DNA of 64,000 nucleotides from Subtercola endophyticus (GTDB lineage: Bacteria > Actinomycetota > Actinomycetes > Actinomycetales > Microbacteriaceae), in contig NZ_CP087997.1 in NCBI RefSeq assembly GCF_021044565.1, positions 1,798,001 through 1,862,000 on the forward strand, in the 5' to 3' direction. The notes under the pieces were generated by a model. That model searched no databases, was not told the DNA's origin, and saw only the letters and a program-made list of their open reading frames with translations. Shown here piece after piece: positions 26,198 to 35,198 of the stretch (position 1 is its first letter; each line of letters starts with the position of its first letter). The translations under genes and the position numbers were made by a program.

Positions 26198-26356
26198 CCG
26201 CGTGAGCGAAGTGCGGTCAAAACAGGCGTTGTGTCTGAGGAAATTCCCTATCGTTTGACAGGAAATCGCACCCAATATTTTCTCGTACTCAGAAATCACG
26301 AGCCCGCAGGGCCGTCGCCGAGTACCGTACTCAGACTGATCTGACAGACTGAGCGG

Positions 26357-27427
26357 GTGCTAAACGAGCCGGAACAGTCCTTCACCGGGTCGAAAGTGAC
26401 CCCCGAACTGATCCTGCACCGGGCCGCGCGCATCGAAGACGCGTTCCACGAACTGCGCGAGAACCGGGCGCGTAAACGCGGCTACCACACCACGGTCATC
26501 CCTTATACCGGGTACGGCTCGACCACGTGGATCCGGGTGTTGAGCCGGGTTCTGCTGACCCGCGACGAGAAGCGACGCCGGCGTCTGCCCCTCATCGGGC
26601 GGCGCGACGAGACGGTGCGCGGCTGGCGCAGTTTCACCAGTGTGCCGGTGAACGAAGTCGAGGTCACCGTCACGGTCGACGGCGTCGTGCACCGGGTCAA
26701 GGCAGACCGCGGCGGCGTTGTCGACGCCGAACTCGCCGTCACCCTCGAACCGGGCTGGCACACCATCACGTTGCAGGCCGAAGACTCGCAGATCGTCGAG
26801 GCCCCCGTGCACGTCATCGACCCGAGCGCGACCTTCGGGGTGGTCAGCGACATCGACGACACGGTCATGGTCACGACCCTGCCGCGTCCGCTGCTTGCGG
26901 CGTGGAACACGTTCGTGCTCGACGAGCACGCGCGCCGGCCCACCCCCGGCATGGCCGTGTTGCTCGACCGGCTGGCCGCCGGGCATCCGGGTTCGCCCAC
27001 CATCTATCTCTCGACCGGGGCCTGGAACGTGGCCCCGACATTGACGCGGTTCTTGTCGCGCAACCTCTACCCCTCTGGCGCCTTGTTGCTCACCGACTGG
27101 GGGCCCACGCACGACCGGCTGTTCCGCAGCGGGCCGGAGCACAAGCGCGACAACCTGCGCCGCCTCGCCGAAGAGTTTCCGCAGATCAAGTGGATGCTCG
27201 TCGGTGACGACGGCCAGCACGACGAAGAAATCTATGGCGAGTTCGAAGAGCAGCACCCCGAGAACGTCTCCGCCATCGCCATTCGGCAGCTCTCCCCCAG
27301 CGAGGCGGTTCTCGCCGGCGGGCGCTCGAAGTCCGAAGACATGTCAGAGAAGTCGCAGGCGTTGTGGATGTACGCGCCCGACGGTTCCGGCCTCGCCAAG
27401 CAGATGCGGGCCGCGGGCCTGCTGTAG
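26357..27427 (+). CDS. App1-like phosphatidate phosphatase domain protein (DUF2183)
   Basis: 356 residues. The HAD-type motif DIDDTV at about residues 165-170 and the later MLVGDDGQHDEEIY segment define the DUF2183/App1 catalytic domain, known in yeast as a phosphatidic acid phosphatase. The first 160 residues form a beta-rich domain (VEVTVTVDGVVHRVKADRGG) of unknown role. No signal peptide or membrane helix, so probably cytosolic. GTG start with CAGACT 6 nt upstream. The bacterial substrate is not established. Confidence 0.85.
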   Translation: MLNEPEQSFTGSKVTPELILHRAARIEDAFHELRENRARKRGYHTTVIPYTGYGSTTWIRVLSRVLLTRDEKRRRRLPLIGRRDETVRGWRSFTSVPVNEVEVTVTVDGVVHRVKADRGGVVDAELAVTLEPGWHTITLQAEDSQIVEAPVHVIDPSATFGVVSDIDDTVMVTTLPRPLLAAWNTFVLDEHARRPTPGMAVLLDRLAAGHPGSPTIYLSTGAWNVAPTLTRFLSRNLYPSGALLLTDWGPTHDRLFRSGPEHKRDNLRRLAEEFPQIKWMLVGDDGQHDEEIYGEFEEQHPENVSAIAIRQLSPSEAVLAGGRSKSEDMSEKSQALWMYAPDGSGLAKQMRAAGLL

Positions 27428-27453
27428 CGACGGGTCTGCTGTAGCGTTCTGCC

Positions 27454-28620
27454 ATGAAAGCCGCCGAACGCAGCACGCTCGCCCGCATTCGGCTGGCGAG
27501 CCAACTCATCAGTTCGGCTGACTCACGCTCGGCGGTCGACGTCGTGCGCTGGATGACGGCCATGCAGGCGCAAGACTTGCCCGGTGCGCTCTGGGCCGTG
27601 GCACTGCGGATGCCCGGCGGCACGCGCGACCAGGTCACCGCCGCCTTCGACCACGGTGAGGTGGTGCGTTCGTGGCCGTTCCGCGGCACCCTGCACCTCG
27701 TGCCAGGCGAAGACCTCGGGTGGATGCTCGATCTGACGGCCGCTCGTACCCTCACCGGCGCGGCGACACGCCATCGCGGCCTCGGGCTCGACGCGCACAC
27801 GTTCGCGCATGCTCGCGATCTCGCAGAGCGCGCGCTCGCGGGCCGCAAGAGCCTCACCCGAGACGAACTCTTCGCCGCCTTCGATGCCGACGGCGTCTCG
27901 ACACAGGGCCAGCGCGGAGTGCACCTGCTCTGGTATCTCGCCCACACCAAAACGATCTGTTTCGGGCCGATGGTGGGCCCGAACGGCACGAATCAGGCCC
28001 TCGTGCTGCTGGATGAGTGGATCGGGCATCCACGCGCCCTCGATCGTGACCAGAGCCTCGGCGAACTCGTGTTGCGCTACGTCACGAGTCACGGGCCTGC
28101 CACGCTGAAAGATTTTCTGTGGTGGTCGAAAGTGCTGGTCAAAGAGGCGAAGATCGGTCTGGAACTGGCGCGCCCGGGGCTCGAATCGATCGAGGTCGAC
28201 GGTGTCGAGTACTGGATGGCGGCCGGAACGCTCGACGCCGACAGCGCGGCGCGGGCGGGCGGCGGCAGCAGCGGCAGCGGCGGCGGCGGCGGCGGCGGCG
28301 CTGTTTACCTGCTGCCCGGCTTCGACGAATACATCCTCGGCTACACCGATCGCAGCGTACCTCTCGATGAGGGGCACTTCGAGCGCATCGTGCCCGGCGG
28401 CAACGGCATGTTCCTGCCCACGATCGTCGCGGGCGGGCGCGTCATTGGCTCGTGGTCGCGCAAAGCCACGACGAAGCAGGTGGCGGTCACTCCCGACCCC
28501 TTCGTCACGCTCACGCCCGCAGTGCAGCGCGGCATCCATCGCACCGCCGAGGTCTACGCCCACTATTCTGGGCTGCCGCTCGCGGCGACGAAAAAAGCCG
28601 CCGACCTCACCCGAAAGTGA
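27454..28620 (+). CDS. Winged-helix DNA-binding protein, AlkZ-like (HTH_42) family
   Basis: 388 residues. Repeated winged-helix folds and the QxQ motif in MQAQD (Q38, Q40) match AlkZ-type DNA glycosylases, where the two glutamines act on crosslinked or alkylated bases; VRSWPFRGTLHLV and VYLLPGFDEYILGY are family blocks. A poly-Gly/Ser run from a GGC microsatellite (28258-28303, residues about 269-284) interrupts just before the LLPGFDEYILGY block. TAGCGT lies 6 nt before the ATG, predicting a leaderless mRNA. Glycosylase activity is an inference; many homologues are untested. Confidence 0.82.
   Translation: MKAAERSTLARIRLASQLISSADSRSAVDVVRWMTAMQAQDLPGALWAVALRMPGGTRDQVTAAFDHGEVVRSWPFRGTLHLVPGEDLGWMLDLTAARTLTGAATRHRGLGLDAHTFAHARDLAERALAGRKSLTRDELFAAFDADGVSTQGQRGVHLLWYLAHTKTICFGPMVGPNGTNQALVLLDEWIGHPRALDRDQSLGELVLRYVTSHGPATLKDFLWWSKVLVKEAKIGLELARPGLESIEVDGVEYWMAAGTLDADSAARAGGGSSGSGGGGGGGAVYLLPGFDEYILGYTDRSVPLDEGHFERIVPGGNGMFLPTIVAGGRVIGSWSRKATTKQVAVTPDPFVTLTPAVQRGIHRTAEVYAHYSGLPLAATKKAADLTRK
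28258..28303 (+). repeat. GGC-rich microsatellite inside the AlkZ-like gene
   Basis: Imperfect (GGC)n tract, with AGC interruptions, coding for Gly and Ser. Uninterrupted GGC units form its right half. Slippage in multiples of three would change loop length without breaking the frame. Confidence 0.8.
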
Positions 28621-28647
28621 GGCCGACGGCCGATTCGTTATACCCAA

Positions 28648-28696
28648 CGGAATCAGAAGAAAGCGGCGGCGTGTACGTCGCTTTCTTCGTCTTCCG
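28648..28696. terminator. Bidirectional terminator between convergent AlkZ-like and yceI genes
   Basis: GAAGAAAGCG (28656-28665), 13-nt loop, CGCTTTCTTC (28679-28688), extended by CGGAA/TTCCG outside a small internal loop. The A-rich left and T-rich right flanks provide a T-tract on both strands. Confidence 0.65.
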
Positions 28697-28704
28697 GCGC
28701 CTAA

Positions 28705-29259
28705 TTAGGCCTGCAGGCTGGCCTGCAGGTCGATGTTGATCGTCACGTCGTCGCCGACCAGCACGCCGCCGGCCTCGAGCGGAGCGTTCCAGTTCACACC
28801 GAAGTCGTTGCGGTTGATGACGGCCTTGGCGGTCAGACCGAGCTTGTAGTTGCCGTACAGGTCGCTGCCGAAGCCACCGAATTCGACGGTGAAGGTGACC
28901 TCTTTGCTGACGCCCTTGATGGTCAGCGTGCCGGTGACGAGCAGGTCGTCTTTCTCGGCCACGACGCCGTCGGAGACGAACGTGATGGTCGGGAACTCGG
29001 GAGCGTTGAAGAAGTCGTTCGTACGCAGGTGGCCGTCGCGGTTGGCGTCACCGGTGTTGATCGACTCGACCTCGGCCGACGCCGTCAGCTTGGTGTCGAG
29101 GGGGCTCTCGCCGGTTACGAAGGTGGCGTCGAACTTCTCGAACTTGCCCTTGACCTTGCTGATGAGCAGGTGGCGAACGCTGAAGGAGACCTCGCTGTGC
29201 GAGGGGTCGATGGTCCACGTGCCCGCTTTGTGGCCCGGGATCTGGTAGGTGTCAGTCAT
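28705..29259 (-). CDS. yceI: YceI family lipid-binding-like protein
   Basis: 184 residues, all beta. GTWTIDPSHSEVSFSVRHLLISKVKG at the N-terminus and NRDGHLRTNDFFNAPEFPTITFVSD in the middle are the YceI signature; members bind isoprenoids in a lipocalin-like barrel. No signal peptide, so cytoplasmic here, as in many actinobacterial homologues. The last residues LQASLQA come from two direct copies of GGCCTGCAGG-like sequence. ATG at 29259 has a GAAGAGAAA ribosome site. Physiological role unknown. Confidence 0.92.
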   Translation of the reverse strand: MTDTYQIPGHKAGTWTIDPSHSEVSFSVRHLLISKVKGKFEKFDATFVTGESPLDTKLTASAEVESINTGDANRDGHLRTNDFFNAPEFPTITFVSDGVVAEKDDLLVTGTLTIKGVSKEVTFTVEFGGFGSDLYGNYKLGLTAKAVINRNDFGVNWNAPLEAGGVLVGDDVTINIDLQASLQA

Positions 29260-29369
29260 GGTTTCTCTTCTCTTCAATTGCTTCAAAGGGATGAAGGCAT
29301 AAGGCTGCCCGCGTCTATACAAATGTATCGAATGGAGTTTTTATTCCCACGAGTGAGAGAGTTTGTTAC

Positions 29370-29996
29370 ATGACAGATTCGACACGCGTTGACTTTTGGT
29401 TCGACCCCTCGTGCCCGTGGGCATGGATGACCAGCAGATGGGTCGACGAAGTGGCGCCTCATCGTGACCTCGATGTGTCGTGGCACATCATGAGCCTCGC
29501 GATTCTCAACGAGAACAACGACGTGTCGGAGTCGTACCGCGCCTTCTTTCCCCGCGCCCTGCGGTACGCGCAGCTCGTGGCTGCAGCCAAGGAGCTGCAC
29601 GGCGATGCGGTGGTCAAGCCGCTGTACGACGCACTCGGAACGCGCATCCACCTCGGCCAGCGCACCGATGTGGATGCCGTGATGAGCGAGTCGCTCGAAG
29701 AAGTGGGCCTTCCGGCCGACCTCGTCGCGTACGCCCCGGCCGACCCCGCCGACAAGCCCTTCGAGTTCGAGCAGCAGTTGCGCGCCTCGCACAACAGCGG
29801 CATCGAGCTGGTCGGGCAAGACGTGGGAACGCCCATCCTGAGCCTGAACGGCGTCGCTTTCTTCGGCCCGGTCATTTCGCCGGCACCGAAGGGCGAGCAG
29901 GCGCTGACCCTGTGGGACGGCGTCGTGGCGGCCGCGAGTTACGACGGATTCTTCGAGCTCAAGCGCAGCCGCACCCGCGATCCCATCTTCAGCTGA
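29370..29996 (+). CDS. DsbA-like thioredoxin-fold protein, mycothiol-dependent reductase family (Rv2466c-like)
   Basis: 208 residues. DFWFDPSCPWAWMTSRW near the N-terminus, HIMSLAILNEN, GTPILSLNGVAFFGPV and SYDGFFELKRSRTRDP follow the Rv2466c-type mycothiol-dependent reductase family. The active site here is CPWA: Cys15 is kept but the resolving Cys (position 18) is Ala, suggesting a monothiol mechanism relying on mycothiol. No signal peptide; cytosolic. The region upstream is unusually AT-rich and contains TTTGTTAC; no ribosome site is clear. Confidence 0.85.
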   Translation: MTDSTRVDFWFDPSCPWAWMTSRWVDEVAPHRDLDVSWHIMSLAILNENNDVSESYRAFFPRALRYAQLVAAAKELHGDAVVKPLYDALGTRIHLGQRTDVDAVMSESLEEVGLPADLVAYAPADPADKPFEFEQQLRASHNSGIELVGQDVGTPILSLNGVAFFGPVISPAPKGEQALTLWDGVVAAASYDGFFELKRSRTRDPIFS

Positions 29997-30046
29997 TTAG
30001 CAGAGTCGTGCCGGGGATTTACGAATGAGTCGCTTAGCGTAGAAGG

Positions 30047-31267
30047 ATGTCTCGTTCTGCGCGCGTTCTGACGGCGGCGGTGCTCGCCGTACTGGCCGCC
30101 GTTGCAACGCCGCTGACGGCGAACGCCGCCGCGCCTTTGGCCGCCGCCGCCGGGCCCCTGGCGGCCCCCGTCGTGCTCACGGACTACCCGAGCTGGGACG
30201 ACGTGAACGCGGCCAAGCAGAACGAGGCGGCCAAGGCGGCCGAGGTCGACAACATCAACAGCCTGCTCACCGGGCTCGAGGCCCAAGCCGCCCAGCTCGG
30301 CGACGAGGCGGTCAAGAAGGGCAACGAGTATCTGGCTGCCCAGTCGGCGCTGCAGTCGGCGACGCAGGTGGCCGACACCGCCACCCAGCGGGCGAACGAC
30401 GCCGAGTCGAAGGCGACGGCGGCGAAACAACAGGTCGGCGAACTGGCCGCGTCGTTGTACCGCTCAGGCGGCAGCAGCAGTGCATCGCTGCTCCTGAACA
30501 GCGGCAATGCGGAGTCGCTGCTCTACCAGCTCGGCACCATGAGCAAGCTCACTCAGCAGTCGGCCCAGCTGAACGCGCTCGCCACATCGGCGCAGAACCT
30601 CGCGACAAGCCTGAAAGACCAGGCCGCGGTCGCCGAGACGGCGCGGCAGGCGCTCGCCGCTGCCGCGCAGAAGGCGGCAGACGACGCTAAGGCCGCACAA
30701 GAAGCGGCGGATGCTCAAGTCGCCGATCAGCAGGCCAAGAGCACCGTGCTCTACGCTCAGCTCGCCTCCCTGCAGAACTCGACGGCGCAGGTCGAGGAAC
30801 AATACCGGCAGGGCCAGATCGAAGCCGCCAACATCGCCGCTCAGCAGGCCGCCGCTGCCGCTGCAGCCGCGGCGGCAGCCGATTCTGGCTCCGACTCGGG
30901 TTCAGATTCAGGATCGGGCTCGAGCGCCGGACTGCCGCCGGGTTCCGTCGTGGTCGACGTGGGTGCCGCCCAGTCGTACGCTTCGGGCCAGGTGTCGGCG
31001 ATGGGCTGGGGCAGCGATCAGTTCTCGTGCCTGGTCAGTCTCTGGAACCGCGAGTCGGGCTGGCGCGTGAACGCCTACAACGAAGACGGTGGTGCCTACG
31101 GTATTCCGCAGTCGCTGCCCGGCGACAAGATGGCCACGGCCGGCTCCGACTGGCGCACCAACTACCAGACGCAGATCAACTGGGGTCTGTCGTACATCGA
31201 GCGCGCCTACGGCTCCCCCTGCGGCGCCTGGGCCCACTCCCAGAACACCGACCCGCACTGGTACTGA
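30047..31267 (+). CDS. Secreted coiled-coil protein with C-terminal transglycosylase-like domain
   Basis: 406 residues. Sec signal peptide (1-28, cleaved near ANA-A), a long Ala/Gln/Lys coiled coil (50-270) like the regulatory coils of RipA/PcsB-type wall hydrolases, a poly-Ala then (SGSD)n spacer, and a lysozyme-fold C-terminal domain with putative catalytic Glu in SLWNRESGWRVNAYN (about residue 336) and GAYGIPQSLPGDKM. Expected to cut peptidoglycan glycan strands. TAGCGT sits 6 nt before ATG. A long hairpin follows the gene. Confidence 0.87.
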   Translation: MSRSARVLTAAVLAVLAAVATPLTANAAAPLAAAAGPLAAPVVLTDYPSWDDVNAAKQNEAAKAAEVDNINSLLTGLEAQAAQLGDEAVKKGNEYLAAQSALQSATQVADTATQRANDAESKATAAKQQVGELAASLYRSGGSSSASLLLNSGNAESLLYQLGTMSKLTQQSAQLNALATSAQNLATSLKDQAAVAETARQALAAAAQKAADDAKAAQEAADAQVADQQAKSTVLYAQLASLQNSTAQVEEQYRQGQIEAANIAAQQAAAAAAAAAAADSGSDSGSDSGSGSSAGLPPGSVVVDVGAAQSYASGQVSAMGWGSDQFSCLVSLWNRESGWRVNAYNEDGGAYGIPQSLPGDKMATAGSDWRTNYQTQINWGLSYIERAYGSPCGAWAHSQNTDPHWY

Positions 31268-31287
31268 GCGGGCGTTTGGCGTACGTA

Positions 31288-31337
31288 GGTTGCGCCAAGG
31301 CACCTCGGGGCGCGTTCCACGGTGCTTTTGCGCAACC
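31288..31337. terminator. Long hairpin after the transglycosylase-like gene
   Basis: GGTTGCGC (31288-31295) pairs with GCGCAACC (31330-31337); inside, GGCACC pairs with GGTGC next to TTTT opposite CAAG. It begins 20 nt after the stop codon. No T-run beyond it. Confidence 0.4.
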
Positions 31338-31369
31338 CCGACGCCCCTGAACACGGCCGCCGAAAGCCG

Positions 31370-31515
31370 TCAGCCGAAGGTGACGGTGCCGGCGGCGGAG
31401 ACGCTCCAACCGGGGTTGTGGGCGATCTCTCAGATCACACCGTTCGGATCGGTGACGTGGCCGTGGAACACTCCCCCGAGGGCACCCTCCTGCTTCATCG
31501 CTCCAGCCTCGCACC
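31370..31515 (-). pseudogene. Remnant of a VOC/glyoxalase family protein
   Basis: Reading the minus strand from about 31515 gives LASRCEAGAMKQEGALGG, VFHGHVTDPNGVI, stop, EIAHNPGWSVSAAGTVTFG, stop. This matches the C-terminal part of VOC proteins (GYFADPDGxxWEIAHNPGW). The internal TGA replaces the conserved Trp codon TGG of the DPDGxxWE block. The upstream two thirds are absent; the deacetylase gene ends 6 bp away. A dead 3' fragment, not a functional gene. Confidence 0.75.
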
Positions 31516-31521
31516 GGGAGG

Positions 31522-32361
31522 CTAGGAGCTGAAGACATCGTTCAGCGTCACCGGCTGCAGCCCGCGGCTCTGGATGATCTGCACCAGCTGGTCGAAGACC
31601 TCCGTCACCGGCAGGTAGTTGAGGTGCCCGATGACCACGTGCTGCGGCAGAAACCACTGCGTAGCGAAGTCGACCACCTGCTGATCGGTGATCAGCCCGG
31701 AATCGGAGAGCGACCCGTACCAGAGCACCGGCGTCGTGTAGCCGATGCTCGCGGCCAGCCGGTCGGTGTGGTGGTTGCGGTAGCCGTAGGGCGGCCGGTA
31801 GTAGGGCCGAGCATCCACTCCGTAGGTGCTCATGATGAAGTCGTGGTTCTTCTGCAGCTCGTCGATGACGTCGTCGTCGCTGATGGAGGTGAGGTCGGCG
31901 TGATCGAAGGTGTGGTTGCCGAGCTGGATCTGCCCGCTTGCGACGAGCGGACGCAAGAGATCGGCGTTCTCGCTCCAGCCCGAGTAGGTGCCGTTCACGA
32001 AGAAGGTGAGCCGCACGCCAGTCGCTTTCGCGAACTCGACGTACTTGCGAATCACCTCGCTGTTCGAGCCGTCGTCGACCGTCCAGGCGAGCAGAGTGCC
32101 GTCGCCGGGCAGGTCGGTCATGACGCCGTCGGGTATCGGCACCTTCGCCAGGGCGGGGGCGCTGAAGAGCTGAGTCGGCGTCGGGGTGGGTGTGGGGGTC
32201 GGAGTCGGAGTAAAGGTCGGCGTCGGCGTCGCCGTGGGCACCGCCCGGGCCACGGGTGTTCCCGCGACGGTAGGGATGTCCGGGGCTCGCAGCGCGCAGG
32301 CCGAAAGAGCTGCTGAGACGACCCCCGCAGCCCCCGCAGCGAGAAACAGTCGCCGATCCAC
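31522..32361 (-). CDS. Polysaccharide deacetylase (NodB-type) lipoprotein
   Basis: 279 residues. Signal peptide with lipobox LSAC near residue 21, then a Thr/Pro repeat spacer, then a CE4 fold: TVDDG (motif 1; the family metal-binding Asp), GNHTFDH (motif 2 HxxxH), RPPYG (motif 3). Likely removes acetyl groups from cell-wall or exopolysaccharide at the outer face of the membrane. GTG at 32361 is preceded by TAGGGT with 7 nt between, predicting a leaderless mRNA. It stands alone between a VOC remnant and modC. Confidence 0.9.
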   Translation of the reverse strand: MDRRLFLAAGAAGVVSAALSACALRAPDIPTVAGTPVARAVPTATPTPTFTPTPTPTPTPTPTQLFSAPALAKVPIPDGVMTDLPGDGTLLAWTVDDGSNSEVIRKYVEFAKATGVRLTFFVNGTYSGWSENADLLRPLVASGQIQLGNHTFDHADLTSISDDDVIDELQKNHDFIMSTYGVDARPYYRPPYGYRNHHTDRLAASIGYTTPVLWYGSLSDSGLITDQQVVDFATQWFLPQHVVIGHLNYLPVTEVFDQLVQIIQSRGLQPVTLNDVFSS

Positions 32362-32449
32362 GTGCCATACCCTATCGGCGAAGTCGCCTGCCCTGCTGCA
32401 ACAGAAACACCCCCACTTCGGGTCTACCCTTCGCTTACCACCGTTTGCG

Positions 32450-32514
32450 TTTCAGAGGAGAATTCGGCAGGGTGAGCCCGCATTGGGCGCACCCCCTCGA
32501 AATCTCCTCCGAAA
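32450..32514. repeat. 65-bp imperfect palindrome just past the modC stop
   Basis: TTTC-A-GAGGAGA-A-TTCG-GCA-GGGTG-A-GCCC on the left pairs with GGGC-G-CACCC-CCT-CGAA-A-TCTCCTC-C-GAAA on the right around a 5-nt loop. Mismatches sit at the same depth on both arms. It ends one base before the modC stop codon. No T-tract; it may act as a 3' stabilising or termination structure. Confidence 0.6.
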
Positions 32515-33429
32515 TCACGCTCGACCGCGGGAGAGGCGGCGCACGGCGCGGGCGCGATGCGACGCGGCGGCGGTGGTGGAAGCGGAAGCGGCGGCAGCCG
32601 CAGTTCCGCTGCGCGACGCTCCCGGGGAGCTGCCCGCGACCACGTTGGTCGCCAGCAGTTGCTGGGCGAACGAGCTGCGCGGATGCTCGAGCACACGTTT
32701 GGTGGGACCGTTCTCAACGACGCGGCCGCCGTCAATGACGATCACGCGGTCGGCGAGTTCGTAGGCGTCGATGACGTCGTGCGTCACGATGAGGGCGCTG
32801 CGGTGGGCGAGCACGCGCCGCAGCATGGTGCGAATGGCGGGGGCGACCTCGATGTCCAGCGCCGAAAGGGGCTCGTCGAGCAACAGCAGCGCGGGCTCTG
32901 CGGCGAGGGCTCGGGCCACGGCGATGCGCTGCGCCTGGCCTCCGCTGAGCTGGGCGGGTTTGCGCGCGGCGAATTCGCGGGCATCCACTTCGTCGAGCCA
33001 GTCGAGAGCGATGCTGCGCGAATCGCGACGGGAACGCCCGGAGCTACGCGGCCCGAAGCCGACGTTGTCGAGCACGCTGAGGTGCGGAAAAAGCAGCGGC
33101 TCTTGGGCCAGAAGTGACACGCTGCGGGCGTGCGGCGGTTTGAACGACTCGCGTCGGCGAACGGATGCCCGTGCATCCGCCTGCGCGTCGACCGCGGTTG
33201 CTCCCCCGAGCCCGGCTCCCGCGCTGGTTGCTCCACCGAGGTCGAAGAGAATCACATCGTCGAGCACGGCTCGGCCGCGATCGGGCGCCAGCATTCCCGC
33301 GATGAGGCCGAGCAGGGTGGATTTACCGGCACCGTTGGGCCCGAGAACCGCAACGGTCTCGCCGTCGGCGACCGACACTTCGAGGTCGAAGTCGCGGGCA
33401 TCCAGCGCGGCCTGCAGCACGAAGCTCAC
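32515..33429 (-). CDS. modC: Molybdate ABC transporter ATP-binding protein
   Basis: 304 residues. Walker [10 protein letters not shown], signature LSGGQAQR, Walker [13 protein letters not shown], switch region [15 protein letters not shown] variable Ala/Arg-rich insert (residues about 68-100) lies between Walker A and the Q-loop, and a 40-residue Ser/Ala/Arg tail replaces the usual C-terminal molybdate-binding (Mop) domain; the Mop function may be supplied by the separate regulator at 35199. GTG overlaps the modB stop (GTGA). Assignment as molybdate rather than sulfate rests on modA. Confidence 0.88.
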   Translation of the reverse strand: MSFVLQAALDARDFDLEVSVADGETVAVLGPNGAGKSTLLGLIAGMLAPDRGRAVLDDVILFDLGGATSAGAGLGGATAVDAQADARASVRRRESFKPPHARSVSLLAQEPLLFPHLSVLDNVGFGPRSSGRSRRDSRSIALDWLDEVDAREFAARKPAQLSGGQAQRIAVARALAAEPALLLLDEPLSALDIEVAPAIRTMLRRVLAHRSALIVTHDVIDAYELADRVIVIDGGRVVENGPTKRVLEHPRSSFAQQLLATNVVAGSSPGASRSGTAAAAASASTTAAASHRARAVRRLSRGRA

Positions 33430-34367
33430 AGAGTGCCCTGCTGAAGGCTCAACTGCGAGCGACTGCCGATCTGGTGCGCCAGCGCGACGATCACCACGGC
33501 GACGACCACAAGCACGAGCGACAACGCGACCGCCGCATCGGGGTCGGTCTCGCGCTGCAGGTAGATCTCGAGCGGAAGAGTGCGCGTCACACCCTGCAGG
33601 CTTCCGGCGAAGGTGAGCGTAGCCCCGAACTCGCCCAGCGCTCGGGCGAACGAGAGCACCGCGCCCGAGATGACCGCGGGCAGCACCAGCGGAAGAGTGA
33701 CCCGCCAGAGCACACCGGTGGGCTTTGCGCCGAGCGTCGCCGCAACGGCCTCATATCGCGAGCCCACCGTGCGCAGCGCACCCTCGAGGCTCAGCACGAG
33801 AAACGGCAGCGCCACGAAGGCCTGCGCAATGATCACGGCCGTCGTCGAGAAGGCGATCTGGATGCCCAGCACCTGCATTCCGCCCGACAAGAGGCCTTTG
33901 CGCCCGAACGTGTAGAGCAGCGCGATCCCGCCGACCACCGGCGGCAGAACAAGGGGCAGAAGCACGAGCGAACGCAGAATCTTCTGCCCCGGAAAGGTCG
34001 TTCGCGCCAGCACCAGCGCCATCGGCACACCGAGCACGATGCAGATCAGCGTGGCCGCCGATGAAGTGCGCAGGCTGAGCAGCAGCGCGTCGATCGACGA
34101 TTGCGAGGTGACGAGCGGCCAGAACTGCTGCCAGTTGACGCGGGTGATCAGCGCGACCAGCGGCAGCAGCACGAAGATTCCGCCGACGATCGCAATGCCG
34201 ACCACCCAGCGCGGCACGCTGACAAACGCGCGACGGGCTGCCGACGCCGAGCGCCTCGGCGGGCTGCCGCGCCGACGAGTGGCGTCTGATGGCACGGGAT
34301 GCAACGCCGACGAGGAAGGTCGCACTTCACGTGCGGCCGACGAGGAGATCGCCTCAGGCCGAGCCAT
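33426..34367 (-). CDS. modB: Molybdate ABC transporter permease
   Basis: 313 residues. About 45 hydrophilic N-terminal residues precede 5-6 membrane helices. [40 protein letters not shown] and the EAA-like loop [28 protein letters not shown] are typical ModB/CysT sequences. It follows modA after 13 nt and overlaps modC by 4 bases. Confidence 0.92.
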   Translation of the reverse strand: MARPEAISSSAAREVRPSSSALHPVPSDATRRRGSPPRRSASAARRAFVSVPRWVVGIAIVGGIFVLLPLVALITRVNWQQFWPLVTSQSSIDALLLSLRTSSAATLICIVLGVPMALVLARTTFPGQKILRSLVLLPLVLPPVVGGIALLYTFGRKGLLSGGMQVLGIQIAFSTTAVIIAQAFVALPFLVLSLEGALRTVGSRYEAVAATLGAKPTGVLWRVTLPLVLPAVISGAVLSFARALGEFGATLTFAGSLQGVTRTLPLEIYLQRETDPDAAVALSLVLVVVAVVIVALAHQIGSRSQLSLQQGTL

Positions 34368-34380
34368 CAGACGCCGTTCG

Positions 34381-35196
34381 TCACGGTGCGCCGAAGCCGG
34401 CGGCCTTGAGCACGGCCTGGCCGTCGGTGCCGGTCACGTAAGCGATGAACGCCTCAGCCAGAGCCGGGTTCTTCGACGAGCTGACCTCGCCGATCGGATA
34501 AGTGTTCACGGCGCTCGAGGACTCCGGGAACGTCACACCCTGCACCGACGTGCCGGCGCCGGTGACGTCGGTGACGTAGACCAGCCCGGCATCGGCTTCA
34601 CCCGACGAGACCTTGCCCAGAACATCCGTCACCGACGACTCTTCGCTCACCGCGGGAATCGTGACGCCCGTGGACTTCTCGATCTTGGCGGTCGCCGCGC
34701 CACAGGGCACGGCGGGTGCGCAGATGACGGTCTTGATGCTGCTGTTACCGAGGTCTTGGAAGGTCTTGACATTGGCCGGGTTTCCCGGCGGAACGGCGAT
34801 CTCGAGCACGTTGGTGGCGAAGTTGACGGGCGTGCCGGTGATGAGGCTGGGGGCCGCGCCGGTGAGCTTGGTCATGTTGGCGGTATCGGCCGAGGCGAAC
34901 ACGTCGGCCGGGGCTCCCCCGGTGATCTGCGTCACGAGGTCGGACGAGCCGGCGAAGTTCGTGGTGATGGTCGTGCCGGGGTTCGCGGCCTCGAACGAGG
35001 TCGCGAGCGAGGTGAAGGTGGCCTTCAGCGACGCGGCCGCGAAGACCACGATGGTTCCGGTCGGAGCCGGGGTCGACGACGCCGACGCGGTCGCAGCCGT
35101 AGTGGCGGCGGGGGTGCTCGACGAGCAGGCCGCGGCACCGGTCAGTACAGCGGCTGCGACCAGCGCGACACCGAGTTTTCGAAAGGACAGTTTCAC
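34381..35196 (-). CDS. modA: Molybdate-binding lipoprotein
   Basis: 271 residues. Lipoprotein signal with GAAAC box near residue 25, then a Ser/Thr/Ala linker, then the ModA fold: [51 protein letters not shown] and [22 protein letters not shown], where the Ser and Val/Asp contacts for the oxyanion lie. Two GTG codons compete: 35202 overlaps the regulator stop (GTGA), while 35196 has AAGG at ideal distance; I chose 35196. Confidence 0.9.
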   Translation of the reverse strand: MKLSFRKLGVALVAAAVLTGAAACSSSTPAATTAATASASSTPAPTGTIVVFAAASLKATFTSLATSFEAANPGTTITTNFAGSSDLVTQITGGAPADVFASADTANMTKLTGAAPSLITGTPVNFATNVLEIAVPPGNPANVKTFQDLGNSSIKTVICAPAVPCGAATAKIEKSTGVTIPAVSEESSVTDVLGKVSSGEADAGLVYVTDVTGAGTSVQGVTFPESSSAVNTYPIGEVSSSKNPALAEAFIAYVTGTDGQAVLKAAGFGAP

Positions 35197-35198
35197 TT

